Position numbers and translations under genes: made by a program | Origin: JAFGKM01 sp964403465 | Lineage (GTDB): Bacteria > Ratteibacteria > UBA8468 > B48-G9 > JAFGKM01 | Reading direction: 5' to 3' | Length of the DNA: 9,557 nucleotides | Assembly (NCBI GenBank): GCA_964403465.1 | Contig: CAYOFY010000060.1 | Location: 1-9,557, forward strand | Shown: piece after piece, positions 1-8,029 of the stretch | Numbering within the stretch: position 1 is the first letter of the stretch | Layout of the letters: every line of letters starts with the position of its first letter | The notes under the pieces: generated by a model | Told to the model about the DNA's origin: nothing | The model's input: only the letters and a program-made list of their open reading frames with translations | Database searches by the model: none

Positions 1-14
1 CACTTGCCACTTGC
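1..14. repeat. Two tandem heptamers CACTTGC
   Basis: The first 14 bases are CACTTGC twice, immediately past the tmRNA 3' end. The 7-bp period matches the heptad repeat upstream of the tmRNA. The array may continue outside the window. It is short, so chance cannot be excluded. Confidence 0.45.
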
Positions 15-26
15 TGCTGTTTCTTG

Positions 27-379
27 TGGAGGCGGCGGGTACTGCCCCCGCGTCCAGAAAGAGCGTGAACAAAGTATCTACCTGTGTAGTCCGGAGTTTT
101 GCCCTGGGAGAATATACCGCTCCGGACGCTTTATACTCTCCGCAGTCTTTTTATTAATTTCCTGTCAGGGGAAAGACAAACCAGCCAGGAAATCTCCTCT
201 TAGCGACTCACTCCACAAAGGTGAGGAGACCCTTTCATGGGTGAGTGACTGCATTATTATGCAGCCAGTGCGTTTGCCGTAGTGGCAGTTGTTTTTTGTC
301 AGTTTTTTTAAGAGTTCCCGACAAACTCTACAGGCAACTTTACCCCCGCTTTCTCCCTGTCGAAGCCTATTTCGCCCCC
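27..379 (-). ncRNA. ssrA: tmRNA (transfer-messenger RNA)
   Basis: This is a one-piece tmRNA of 353 nt. It rescues stalled ribosomes together with SmpB, acting first as alanyl-tRNA and then as mRNA for a degradation tag. The 5' GGGGGCG (379-373) pairs with the 3' CGCCTCC (34-28), followed by discriminator A at 27. The 5' part contains the conserved CTTCGACAGGG, close to the usual TTCGACGGGG. PK1 is clear: GAGTT (328-324) pairs with AACTC (316-312), and loop bases TGTC pair with GACA (300-297). PK3 has TTTCCTG/CAGGAAA (192-186 with 164-158). PK4 has a 10-bp stem (141-132 with 116-107, one G-U) interlocked with a perfect 8-bp stem GTCCGGAG/CTCCGGAC (127-120 with 96-89). The 3' part carries GGACTACACAGGTAGA and GGACGCGGG. 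Two oddities: the T-loop reads GGCAGTA instead of TTCRANN, and the discriminator is followed by CAA, so CCA must be added after transcription. It lies directly downstream of smpB on the same strand. I see no convincing separate promoter. Confidence 0.95.
257..286 (-). other. tmRNA tag-peptide reading frame (ATTANALAA, stop TAA)
   Basis: Within the tmRNA, the frame GCC ACT ACG GCA AAC GCA CTG GCT GCA TAA encodes ATTANALAA. It ends in the ALAA signal recognised by ClpXP-type proteases. The stop lies in a hairpin CTGCAT-AATA-ATGCAG, the classic H5 arrangement. The resume codon is inferred as GCC, since tags usually begin with Ala or Gly and an A stands four bases upstream. An upstream resume point at ACT would add one Thr. 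Asn before ALAA is less usual than Tyr, Val or Phe. Confidence 0.85.
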
Positions 380-429
380 TTTACCCCGAACTCTCCTAAA
401 AGCGTGAAATGTGAAACAAAATTGCCTTT

Positions 430-457
430 ACGTCTCACCTCTCACGTCTCACGCCTT
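430..457. repeat. Degenerate heptad repeat between smpB and ssrA
   Basis: Four consecutive 7-mers read ACGTCTC, ACCTCTC, ACGTCTC, ACGCCTT, so units 1 and 3 are identical and the others differ by 1-3 bases. On the gene strand this is a GTGAGAC/GTGAGAG-like array. It sits in the 137-bp spacer between the smpB stop and the tmRNA 5' end. Short degenerate heptads of this kind occur in intergenic DNA of several slow-growing or uncultured lineages. Their role is unknown. Confidence 0.7.
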
Positions 458-516
458 TCCAAGTGAGGGGTTCATGATTTTCCTTCTATTAGGATACCTC
501 CAAACAAGTATTAGTG

Positions 517-954
517 TCAACCTCGTTTGAGTCTTCTTTCTATGTCCAGCTTCAAATCACGCTCTTTTATCTTCTGCCTCTTGTCATACATCTTTTTACC
601 CCTGGCAAGTGCAATTTCAACCTTGGCCAGCCCCCTCTTGTTAAAATATACCGCAAGAGGAATTAACGTAAGCCCCTTTTCCTCCCCCTTCCTAATCAGT
701 CTCTTAATCTCCCGCCTGGTCAACAGAAGTTTTTTCTTCCTCAGTGGCAGGGGTTTTTCAAGTGCCGCGGGATAGGGAGCAATATAGAAATTGTGCAAGA
801 AAATCTCTCCGTCTTCAATCCTGGCAAATGACTCTTTTATACTTCCTTTGCCCTCTCTCAAGGACTTGACTTCGGGGCCCTGAAGAACGATGCCGGCTTC
901 TATCTTTTCTATTATCTCGTAGTCAAAATACGCTTTCTTGTTGTCAAGTCTCAT
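517..954 (-). CDS. smpB: SsrA-binding protein SmpB
   Basis: SmpB binds the tRNA-like domain of tmRNA and places it in the ribosomal A site during trans-translation. The protein is 145 residues, slightly shorter at the N-terminus than typical family members (about 150-160). Recognisable stretches are NKKAYFDYEI (5-14), the beta-barrel core EAGIVLQGPEVKSLR (19-33), ESFARIEDGEIFLHN (41-55), KKLLLTRREI (74-83) and ALARGKKMYDKR (116-126). These are followed by a basic, helix-forming C-terminal tail (to 145), which in known SmpB occupies the mRNA channel. The ATG at 954 is chosen because GAAGGA (965-960) lies 5 nt upstream of it. A TTG at 975 would add seven residues but is itself upstream of that Shine-Dalgarno site. 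The gene precedes ssrA on the same strand, the usual pairing of partners. A good promoter candidate lies upstream at 1069-1041. Confidence 0.97.
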   Translation of the reverse strand: MRLDNKKAYFDYEIIEKIEAGIVLQGPEVKSLREGKGSIKESFARIEDGEIFLHNFYIAPYPAALEKPLPLRKKKLLLTRREIKRLIRKGEEKGLTLIPLAVYFNKRGLAKVEIALARGKKMYDKRQKIKERDLKLDIERRLKRG

Positions 955-959
955 AGTAA

Positions 960-965
960 TCCTTC
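960..965 (-). promoter_or_regulatory. Ribosome binding site of smpB (decides the start)
   Basis: GAAGGA reads on the minus strand, five bases before the ATG at 954. It lies inside the extension that would result from the TTG at 975, so it favours the shorter 145-residue SmpB. Confidence 0.7.
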
Positions 966-1021
966 GGATTTTCAATTAACAACAGGGGACGGCGGCAAGG
1001 AACCAGTAACGTTGGCATACA

Positions 1022-1050
1022 TTGAAGATATTATGCAGATATGTTATATT
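1022..1050 (+). promoter_or_regulatory. Sigma70-type promoter candidate for the beta-CASP gene
   Basis: TTGAAG (1022-1027) and TATATT (1045-1050) are separated by exactly 17 bp, a good match to a housekeeping promoter. The expected start is near 1057, giving a leader of about 26 nt with a G-rich RBS (GGGGGGA, 1074-1080) before the ATG at 1083. Its -10 box shares bases with the -10 box of the minus-strand promoter. Confidence 0.5.
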
Positions 1051-1069
1051 CTTGACGTTCTTTTGTCAA
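1041..1069 (-). promoter_or_regulatory. Sigma70-type promoter candidate for smpB(-ssrA)
   Basis: On the minus strand a perfect -35 TTGACA (1069-1064) is followed after exactly 17 bp by TAACAT (1046-1041), four of six matches to TATAAT. Transcription would start near 1034 and give a leader of about 80 nt before smpB. It overlaps the opposite-facing promoter candidate at 1022-1050. Confidence 0.55.
1052..1069. repeat. Inverted repeat TTGAC-N8-GTCAA
   Basis: TTGAC (1052-1056) and GTCAA (1065-1069) are perfect inverted 5-mers with an 8-base loop. The right arm forms part of the -35 box of the smpB promoter candidate, and the left arm lies just after the plus-strand -10. It could be an operator, but 5-bp arms may also arise by chance. 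Confidence 0.3.
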
Positions 1070-1082
1070 TTGCGGGGGGATA

Positions 1083-2483
1083 ATGAAAGTAAGATTTCTG
1101 GGCGCAGTGAAAAATGTTACCGGGTCAAAATTCCTTCTGGACATCTCAGGAAAACGAATTCTTATAGACTGCGGCATATATCAGGAACGGGAATTGAAGG
1201 ACAGAAACTGGGAACCTTTCCCTGTTCCCCCGGAATCCATACATTCCATAATTCTCACCCATGCCCATCTTGACCACTGCGGTTATCTGCCAAGGATTGT
1301 CAAGGAAGGATTTCGCGGGAACATATTCTGTACCGAACCGACCTCAGAGATTACCATGATAACCCTTCTTGATGCAGGCAGAATACAGGAAGAAGACGCC
1401 GAGAAAAAGAGCAGGAGACACATGGAAGAGGGAAGAACGGACTTCCATACTTCAATTCCACTCTATACCGCCGCAGACGCGGAAAAAGTTGCCCCCCTGC
1501 TCAGAAGTTACCCCTATGGAGCCGATTTTGAGGTCTCCGAAGGAATAAATGCTTCATTCCATGACGCAGGGCACATACTCGGAGCAGGGATGATTCAGCT
1601 TGAAGTTGCACAGGAAAACATCGGGGCAAGAAGAATAATATTTTCGGGAGATATCGGCAGATGGAATAAGCCTGTATTATGCGACCCCACTCTTTTTGAG
1701 GAAGCAGATGCCGTTTTTATGGAATCCACTTACGGGAACAGGGAGCATAAGAGCGAGGAAGCGGCAGGCAACAGGCTGGCGGAAATAATAGACCGAACCG
1801 TGAAAGCAGGCGGTAATATAGTCATACCCACCTTCGCCATAGAACGTGCCCAGGAAATCCTTTACTTTATCAGCAGGTTTTTCAGAGAAGACGTCATTCC
1901 TCACATCCCGGTTTTTGTTGACAGCCCAATGGCAATAGATGTAACTGCGGTATTCAGTAAATTTCCAGAATATCTTGACGACAACACACGCGCCATGATT
2001 GGAAAAGGACATTCCCCTTTCAATTTCCCTTTACTGAAACTGACACGTTCAACCGATGAATCAAAGAGCATAAATCACATGAATGGTTCCGCGATAATAA
2101 TCGCAGGTTCGGGGATGTGTACAGGAGGCAGGATAAAACACCACCTCATATCCAATATCTGCAGGCCGGAATCCACGATAGCCTTTGTGGGATACCAGGC
2201 CAAGGGAACCCTGGGAGGCGAGATTGAGAAGAAAACCGAAACTGTAAGAATCCTGGGAAAATATTATCCGGTGAAGGCACAGGTAGAGAGCATAAACGGC
2301 TTTTCCGCCCATGCAGACAAAAACGAGTTGTTCAGATGGATTTCGGCTTTCAAGAAACCTCCCGGGAAGATTTTTGTGGTGCACGGCGAAGAGGAAGCAT
2401 CTGAGGAATTCGCCTCATTCTTAAGAAGCAGATTGGCAAGCGAGATAATAATGCCCGACTATCTATCCGAATTCGCCATTTAA
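1083..2483 (+). CDS. Beta-CASP metallo-beta-lactamase-fold protein, probable ribonuclease / RNA-processing exonuclease
   Basis: The 466-residue protein belongs to the beta-CASP branch of the metallo-beta-lactamase superfamily (relatives: CPSF73, archaeal aCPSF, bacterial TTHA0252-like RNases), which hydrolyse RNA phosphodiester bonds with two zinc ions. All expected metal ligands are visible: H60-x-H62-x-D64-H65 in THAHLDH, H164 in DAGHILG, D190 in FSGDIG, and the late His residues H410 (GFSAHAD) and H434 (VVHGE). The beta-CASP insert spans roughly 205-390, with its motif-A acid in ESTYG (E214), then VDSPMA (279-284) and the conserved GSGMCTGGR (342-350). A C-terminal RNA-specificity segment follows from about 390. 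No extra KH domain is seen and there is no signal peptide, so it is cytoplasmic. The ATG at 1083 follows a GGGGGGA ribosome site at close spacing, and the MKVRFLGA start matches the family N-terminus. The gene is divergent from smpB and convergent with the transporter gene, with 10 bp between the stop codons. The family is certain; the RNA substrate is unknown. Confidence 0.93.
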   Translation: MKVRFLGAVKNVTGSKFLLDISGKRILIDCGIYQERELKDRNWEPFPVPPESIHSIILTHAHLDHCGYLPRIVKEGFRGNIFCTEPTSEITMITLLDAGRIQEEDAEKKSRRHMEEGRTDFHTSIPLYTAADAEKVAPLLRSYPYGADFEVSEGINASFHDAGHILGAGMIQLEVAQENIGARRIIFSGDIGRWNKPVLCDPTLFEEADAVFMESTYGNREHKSEEAAGNRLAEIIDRTVKAGGNIVIPTFAIERAQEILYFISRFFREDVIPHIPVFVDSPMAIDVTAVFSKFPEYLDDNTRAMIGKGHSPFNFPLLKLTRSTDESKSINHMNGSAIIIAGSGMCTGGRIKHHLISNICRPESTIAFVGYQAKGTLGGEIEKKTETVRILGKYYPVKAQVESINGFSAHADKNELFRWISAFKKPPGKIFVVHGEEEASEEFASFLRSRLASEIIMPDYLSEFAI

Positions 2484-2493
2484 CAGAACCGTT

Positions 2494-4485
2494 TCAGAAG
2501 ATGATTTGAAAAATAGTTTTGGCAATAAGCGCAACCGCAATAGAAACCATGCCGACCAACCCCATCCCGCAGGAATAGCCTGCAAGAATTATAGGGGTGT
2601 ATTTTTTCCACTGCGGGCCCACCTTCCTGGCAAAATAGAATCTCCCGAGAAGAGCGCCTATGAACATGGGTAATGCCAGATGCGGCATCATGGAAACCCC
2701 GCCGACTATCCCGTAGAAAAGAGGAAGAGGCGCCTTCAGAAACAGCAATCCAAAATACAGAACAAATCCGACAAGTGAAGAGTTCAGAATATACTTGAAT
2801 TTTATGGCTTCTATCATCCAGCTCTTGCCTGTCCCAAGAGTACTTGTTACCCATAAGGATTGGAACATGGCAGACATCGGCCACATCTTCTGGACAAAAG
2901 GATAGGTTGAAGACGGTATCGGCGACATCCTCCAGATTATGGACCAGAAGAGAAAACTGCAAAACAGCATGATTACCAGCGATGTAGATTCTGCCTTATA
3001 CCAGGATGTAAATCTTGTCCTCGTAAGTTCCAGTTGTTTAAATTCCTGGACGGTACCACCCTGATTGAAATACGGTACGGGGGCAAACCATATATCAGCT
3101 CCTTTGTATCCGCTTAATATAAACGTCCCCTCGCGGACCATAGGGAAAGAGATGCCGCCGGCCACGCCGGTGATTCCAAACATTCTTGCGGATGTATAAC
3201 TCAAAAAGGGAGTGAATATGAACCCAAAAAAAACAAAAAGAAAGACAGGGAAATGTGGAACAAGAATATGGCAGATCAGAATATAGATAAGGGTTGAACA
3301 AAACCATAGAAACAGAGCAAGCATTACTGGATAATCACCTCTTCCAGCAGGAAGATGCTCCTTCTCTTTTGTCTCAGTGCCTCTTCTGGCGTGCAAGAAG
3401 GCATTCACCATTCTTGCTATACCTATCAGACCGACAACTATTCCACCCGCAATGATTGCGTTTATCCAGAAATCAAGGTTGGTGGCCACATTGTTCGGTA
3501 TAGCCGTCATTCCCGGTTGCCAGTTCTTAATAATACCTGCCCTGTAGAGAATTGGATTCCCCAAAGTTTGAGAAAGAACGGCTCCTATGAATGAACCTGT
3601 CACAACCCAGAATGGCAGGACAAAGCCAGTCAGCAGAACACCCAATTCCGTCATAAAACCCAGCGTTGAAGAAGGAAAAAGAGTGCCCATTTGAGACGTA
3701 AAGTCAACCCATGGAATGGGTAGAAGTTGAAAAGGGGTTGCCATAAGAAGACCTGTGATTGTGGGAATTACGACGTAAAACGCTCCGAATATCACTCCTA
3801 TCATGGCAGAGATGCTGAAGACCCTCCATCGCCAGGTTTCTTTCTTCCCGCTGACTTCCGCAAGGGCAGTTGCTCCTTCCGAGGCGACGGGCGCCATGGG
3901 AAAAGGCAGTTTTTCCTTATCGCTGGTTATACGAAACAAGGTATAACCAAGCGTAAACTTGTTTATCCTGAACAGAACGTTATGAATCAAGAGTAACACT
4001 ATGGGCATCAGCCATGCCCTGTGCAGGAATGTTCTTTTTATGAGCGCTTCAGAGTTTGCCGGGGGAACAGCCCATGCAGGCAGATGTTTCGGCAACCCCA
4101 GAGACTGAGCATATGTGGACTGAACAAGATACTGTTTCCATATAAGGTCGCTGAACGCTCCTCCCTGCAACGTAAGCCCGGCAGCTCCAAGTACGAGTCC
4201 GGCGCTAACCAGCGAAGAGGCAAGTATATATATTATGTACACCTCCTGCTTTTTCAATTCAATAAACGACCGTTTTGCCATCTCAACAAGAAGTATGACT
4301 GTTACCCACTGTGCCGCTCCGGCTATTCCACCGCCTGTTATGAGCCCCAGATATATCGCACCGGGAAGCATTATAAATCCAATAAAAAGTGCGGCTATTA
4401 CTGTTTTTATATTGAACCCTTCCTGAAACGGTTCAAGATGGACATCTGATTCAAATTGAATATTTTCCTTGATTTCATCCGCCAT
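2494..4485 (-). CDS. OPT-like oligopeptide transporter family membrane protein (DUF6785/DUF6784-type)
   Basis: This is a 663-residue polytopic inner-membrane protein with roughly 14 hydrophobic segments along its length, such as 28-50, 57-70, 81-105, 158-173, 223-250, 277-305, 340-362, 385-425, 502-518, 568-583 and 628-656. The diagnostic stretch PFPMAPVASEGATALAE (194-210), in the loop after the fourth or fifth helix, resembles the Pro-rich segment of the oligopeptide transporter (OPT) superfamily. The Gly-rich end with YSCGMGLVGM (637-646) also fits. I believe it belongs to the OPT-like group annotated as DUF6785/DUF6784, but this is from memory of the family. Likely job: secondary (ion-driven) uptake of peptides or a metal chelate; the substrate is unknown. 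It is the last gene of the operon, starting 23 nt after the M28-FtsX stop with a GGGAAGG ribosome site. A transporter of peptides next to a peptidase-like protein suggests a scavenging link. No cleavable signal is needed, and the start has no competing ATG nearby. Confidence 0.82.
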   Translation of the reverse strand: MADEIKENIQFESDVHLEPFQEGFNIKTVIAALFIGFIMLPGAIYLGLITGGGIAGAAQWVTVILLVEMAKRSFIELKKQEVYIIYILASSLVSAGLVLGAAGLTLQGGAFSDLIWKQYLVQSTYAQSLGLPKHLPAWAVPPANSEALIKRTFLHRAWLMPIVLLLIHNVLFRINKFTLGYTLFRITSDKEKLPFPMAPVASEGATALAEVSGKKETWRWRVFSISAMIGVIFGAFYVVIPTITGLLMATPFQLLPIPWVDFTSQMGTLFPSSTLGFMTELGVLLTGFVLPFWVVTGSFIGAVLSQTLGNPILYRAGIIKNWQPGMTAIPNNVATNLDFWINAIIAGGIVVGLIGIARMVNAFLHARRGTETKEKEHLPAGRGDYPVMLALFLWFCSTLIYILICHILVPHFPVFLFVFFGFIFTPFLSYTSARMFGITGVAGGISFPMVREGTFILSGYKGADIWFAPVPYFNQGGTVQEFKQLELTRTRFTSWYKAESTSLVIMLFCSFLFWSIIWRMSPIPSSTYPFVQKMWPMSAMFQSLWVTSTLGTGKSWMIEAIKFKYILNSSLVGFVLYFGLLFLKAPLPLFYGIVGGVSMMPHLALPMFIGALLGRFYFARKVGPQWKKYTPIILAGYSCGMGLVGMVSIAVALIAKTIFQIIF

Positions 4486-4508
4486 TTTTACCTTCCCTTG
4501 TTAGTGTG

Positions 4509-7500
4509 CTATGCGATATTAAGAATTTTCTTGCCATTCTTCTCGTAATCCTTCTTGACCTCTCCGCTCACAGTCCTCCATATCAGGAATTGTTTCCTTA
4601 TGCCATCCAGAAACCTCCTGTTGAGCCGTTTCCAGTCGGTTGACTCCCCGCTTTTTCTTTTCATGATGAGGTTAATTGTATAGAATTCGTATTGCCCCAT
4701 AGGTTCCATTATTACATTGAGAACCTGGCTTACTCCGAGGTCAAATGGTGCAAGCCATATCGTTGTGTCTATAACATATCTGTTCTTGTCGGAAGGCAGT
4801 TTCTGGTAACTGAGTGCGGCGCCTCCGGTGTAGAAATTGCCAAGAGAAACGTCTTGATAGGAATTATAATATTCGGTTAAAAAAGTGACCAGCCCCAGAA
4901 CTTCAAATTCGCTGACCGTAAAAGGAAATTCAAATTCCCAGTTATCACCTTCCGGTTCGGGCAATATCCATTTCCTCGTAACATCGGGAACCGCCATCTG
5001 GGCTGCCTTCCTGGCAGGATAGAGCGTTGACAGCATAACTGTAATGAATATTATTATCGTGGCGAATACGGCTGAAAGCGAAGAATAATTGAGTATCAGT
5101 CCTTTAAGCAATCCCGTAGCCATAAGGATCTTGGCAACCACCTGCCCTAACAGATATCCTGCAACGGCTCCCATAACGGCATATACAAGAGATTCTGCAA
5201 GAAAAAGGGATGAGATATGAACAGGTGCCAGCCCAACAGCGCTGTATGTGCCAATCTCCCTTATCCTTTCGTAGACCGAACCAAGCATGGTGTTAAGAAC
5301 TATCAAAGCTGCGATAAGAATGGGGATGATCAGATTGCTGATTCCTGTAAAAGAAGTAAGGCCCATACTGCTGTAAATATATGTCTTTTCTCCCAGCCCT
5401 GCAAAGATTATTACAGCCAGTTTGGATATAAAACCTTCCACCAGCTTATTTCCCTCAACATTTTTGTCGAAACCGACGGCGATGGAATTCAGTGTTCCTT
5501 TCATATCCATAAGCGTTTTGAAAGGAAGTATCACAATATTCTCTGCCTCAGTGTGGACAAAGGACTCAATTTTTGCCTGAGATGTAAAAACCTGTGCTGT
5601 CCTCTCCATCTTCATTTTTGCCACTTCGCGTTCCGGTATGACGGAAAAATCTGCAGGAGTAATTCGTTCATCATCCAGATCTCTTATATTATCAACGGTC
5701 TTTTCATCAAATACTCCCTTCAGAAGAAATTTCTTACCGTATATCAACAAATAAGAATTCCCGATATCCGTATCCGTCAGATTGAGTTGACCGTACATCT
5801 TCCTGGAAATCAGAACGGTTTCTTCGCTATCACTCTTGAACCATTCTCCCTTTACCATTGCCTTCCTGACCGGTGTAATCTCATCGGGAGATAGTCCCAG
5901 GATTCCGGAGGCAAGTGCCACATGGTCTGAGTGCCTTATTTCAATTGCCGTCTTGTTGCCCAGTTCGTCAAGAACAAACCACGATCTTGGTGCGATAACC
6001 CCCTTGCCTGAAAATTCGTTCTCAGTGTAATCAAGAGCAGTACTCATAAGAGGAATCCAGGCGCGATCTCTCAGGAGAATACCCTGATATGACGGTCTGT
6101 TTGTTCTTATGATCTGGTTATACTTCAGATAGGACTTAATGGATGTAAAAGAGAGCACGGTGAAAGTAAGAAGTATCAGGGTTATCGCAGTCAGTACGGT
6201 CCTTATCGGTCTTCTTTTCATGTTAGCCACACCCAGCGAGAAAGCAGTTGCCGTTGCTGTTATCCTGCCGACATCCGTTTCATAAACCTTGGAAGTCTCC
6301 CTTTTCAACTGGTGCATCTGTTCTTCAAACTTTGAAGCAACAATGGAGAGCACGATAAGCGAAAGGGCAAGAACTATAAAAGAGAGGAGGATTACCTCGG
6401 GAGCTTCGGTGAGCTTGAACGCGGGATGCACCCAGCGCATAATCCAGTAGACTGCAAGAAATATGCCGAAGATACCAGCTATCCTCTTTTCCAGTTTAGC
6501 AAAACTGAATAACAGCCGTTCCCCGAAATAGGCAAAAGGAAGAAGAAGCATGAAGTAGAATATAATCCCCTTCACAACATCATTTGCCGTATTGCGAACA
6601 TCCGGATAGGCTCTTGATTCAACTGCCTGTGATTGCCTCGAATATTTGAGGAATCCATACCAGTCCTTGCCTCTTCTGGATTCTGTGGCCCTTTGCAATA
6701 GCATTTCGGATTCTTCCTGCAATTCCGCAAGCCGTTCGTTCCTTATGCCGAACCGCTCAAAATTCTTTCTTCTGTATCTGTCAAGAACTATCATGTCGTG
6801 TGCACCCTGGTAAGGAGTATCGTATATTGCCGAATTTTCAGCGGCATCAAATCCGAGTCCCTCAACTTTTTCTCTGTCCGAAGACTCTTCCGAGTTCAGA
6901 AGCAGGAGTCTCCTTCCAAGGGGGCCCGCCTGACCGAGAATCTTCAATTTCATCAGCGGATTGGCAAATATGCAACCTACCGGCTCAGAATAAGATGTCC
7001 AGCGCAGCGGAATAAAATCGACGTATTGAAGATAATAGCCGTACTCACTCGGAATACTGTTCGCCATATCAAGAACTTCCACTTTGTCAAGCTGGACAAG
7101 ATACTGGGGGTCTATCAAATCAAAAAGAGTTATCGTTTTTGCATTGAACAGGACCATCATCCAGTCCTTTTCCTTATAATCAAGCGAAAATCTGACAGGA
7201 TACTGGGAAGCCCCACCCACGCCCAGGTCAGGCGCCAGGACAATATTGCCTGATTCAGGATCGATGCGGAAGGCTTCCAGGTTTAAATTGGCGCCAAGAT
7301 ATAGATCTGAGAAACTGACTCTACCGTTTTCATCTGTCATGTCTATGAGGGTATTTCTCACACCCATATAGGTCTTGTCGAAAAGCACGGATGAGGGGGA
7401 AAACACTATTCTCGGCGTTACAAGAGCCCCGATAACAGGGTCGCTGGGAATGAAGCTCTTTGACGGGTCAAAAGTAACCACCCTTGCATTCAGCGTTCCC

Positions 7501-8029
7501 ATAATATCTCTCAATTCAAACGCAACTTCAGGGAAGAAATCAGGGTCATTGAGTGCAGTACTCAACAGGTCTCTGATAAACCTGGACTGCCTTGTCACAT
7601 TATAAACATTGAGGTTGCCGTAAGTATCCGCAGGAGTATCAACCCTCCATCTGCCGTCATATACGGTAACAAAAGAAATTGCAGGATTACCTGATTGAAC
7701 AACATCTTGTCCGTCAGTCACTATTTTCTCCGGCAGAAAGGTCTGCCATATAAGTCCCCTTTCAGGGCTGATGCCGTTTACCAGGGAGGTCTCCGGATTA
7801 TAACCCAACCTCCTGCTCACGCTCTCAGAATATGACATAAATTTTCTGCCGTACGGAGCGAAAATTTTCTGATTGTAAAAATCGTAGGAGTTATGCCATA
7901 TCCCCAGACTTTCAGAACCGTCCGATAAATCAAGTCCTATGAAGAGTCTGGGATTGATTATCTCCTCTTCGGGTATTCTTTTTCTGAAAAGCGGCTCTTT
8001 TCTCAAATGCTTCTGAATAAAATCATTCA
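4509..8029 (-). CDS. C-terminal portion of M28-peptidase-like / FtsX-type permease fusion (5' part lost in the N gap)
   Basis: Open from the N gap to a TAG at 4509. The first readable residues are NDFIQKHL, and a TTG at 8006 is merely an internal Leu (numbered 1 here; 1165 residues follow). Residues 15-140 look like the second half of an M28 zinc-peptidase fold: NPRLFIGLDLS (D26, usual metal Asp), TDGQDVVQSGNPAI (97-110, like SDHxPFxxAGIPA) and RVDTPADT (121-128). The last is the YHTPxDT motif with the metal His replaced by Asp123. Beta-rich segments follow; 225-262 resembles carboxypeptidase-regulatory repeats. Three membrane helices come next (479-494, 508-526, 537-557), then a cytoplasmic linker. 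A full FtsX/MacB-type permease follows: helix 603-622 after KRRPIRTVLT, an extracytoplasmic domain 623-885, helices 888-908, 935-955 and 978-998, and coupling segment YERIREIGTYSAVG (912-925). A soluble domain (1010-1165) ends the protein. Topology is consistent with a periplasmic peptidase part. FtsX permeases normally work with an ABC ATPase, and none is nearby. Confidence 0.85.

Noticed and set aside
4..466. Two plus-strand open frames of 92 and 73 residues
   Set aside because: They cross the tmRNA, whose structure is clear on the other strand, and the heptad repeat; the translations look random.
955..975. Longer SmpB starting at TTG 975
   Set aside because: The GAAGGA ribosome site lies within the extension and serves the ATG at 954.
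2829..2852. LGTGKS in the OPT-like protein, resembling a Walker A motif
   Set aside because: The first Gly of GxxxxGKS is missing and it lies between membrane segments of a transporter with no other ATPase motifs.
5217..5894. 225-residue plus-strand open frame
   Set aside because: It lies wholly antisense to the well-supported permease domain, has Cys/His-rich text without a fold pattern and no ribosome site.
7980..8006. TTG at 8006 as a true start of an independent permease gene
   Set aside because: The frame stays open to the gap with peptidase-like text, and no Shine-Dalgarno precedes it; it is best read as an internal Leu.
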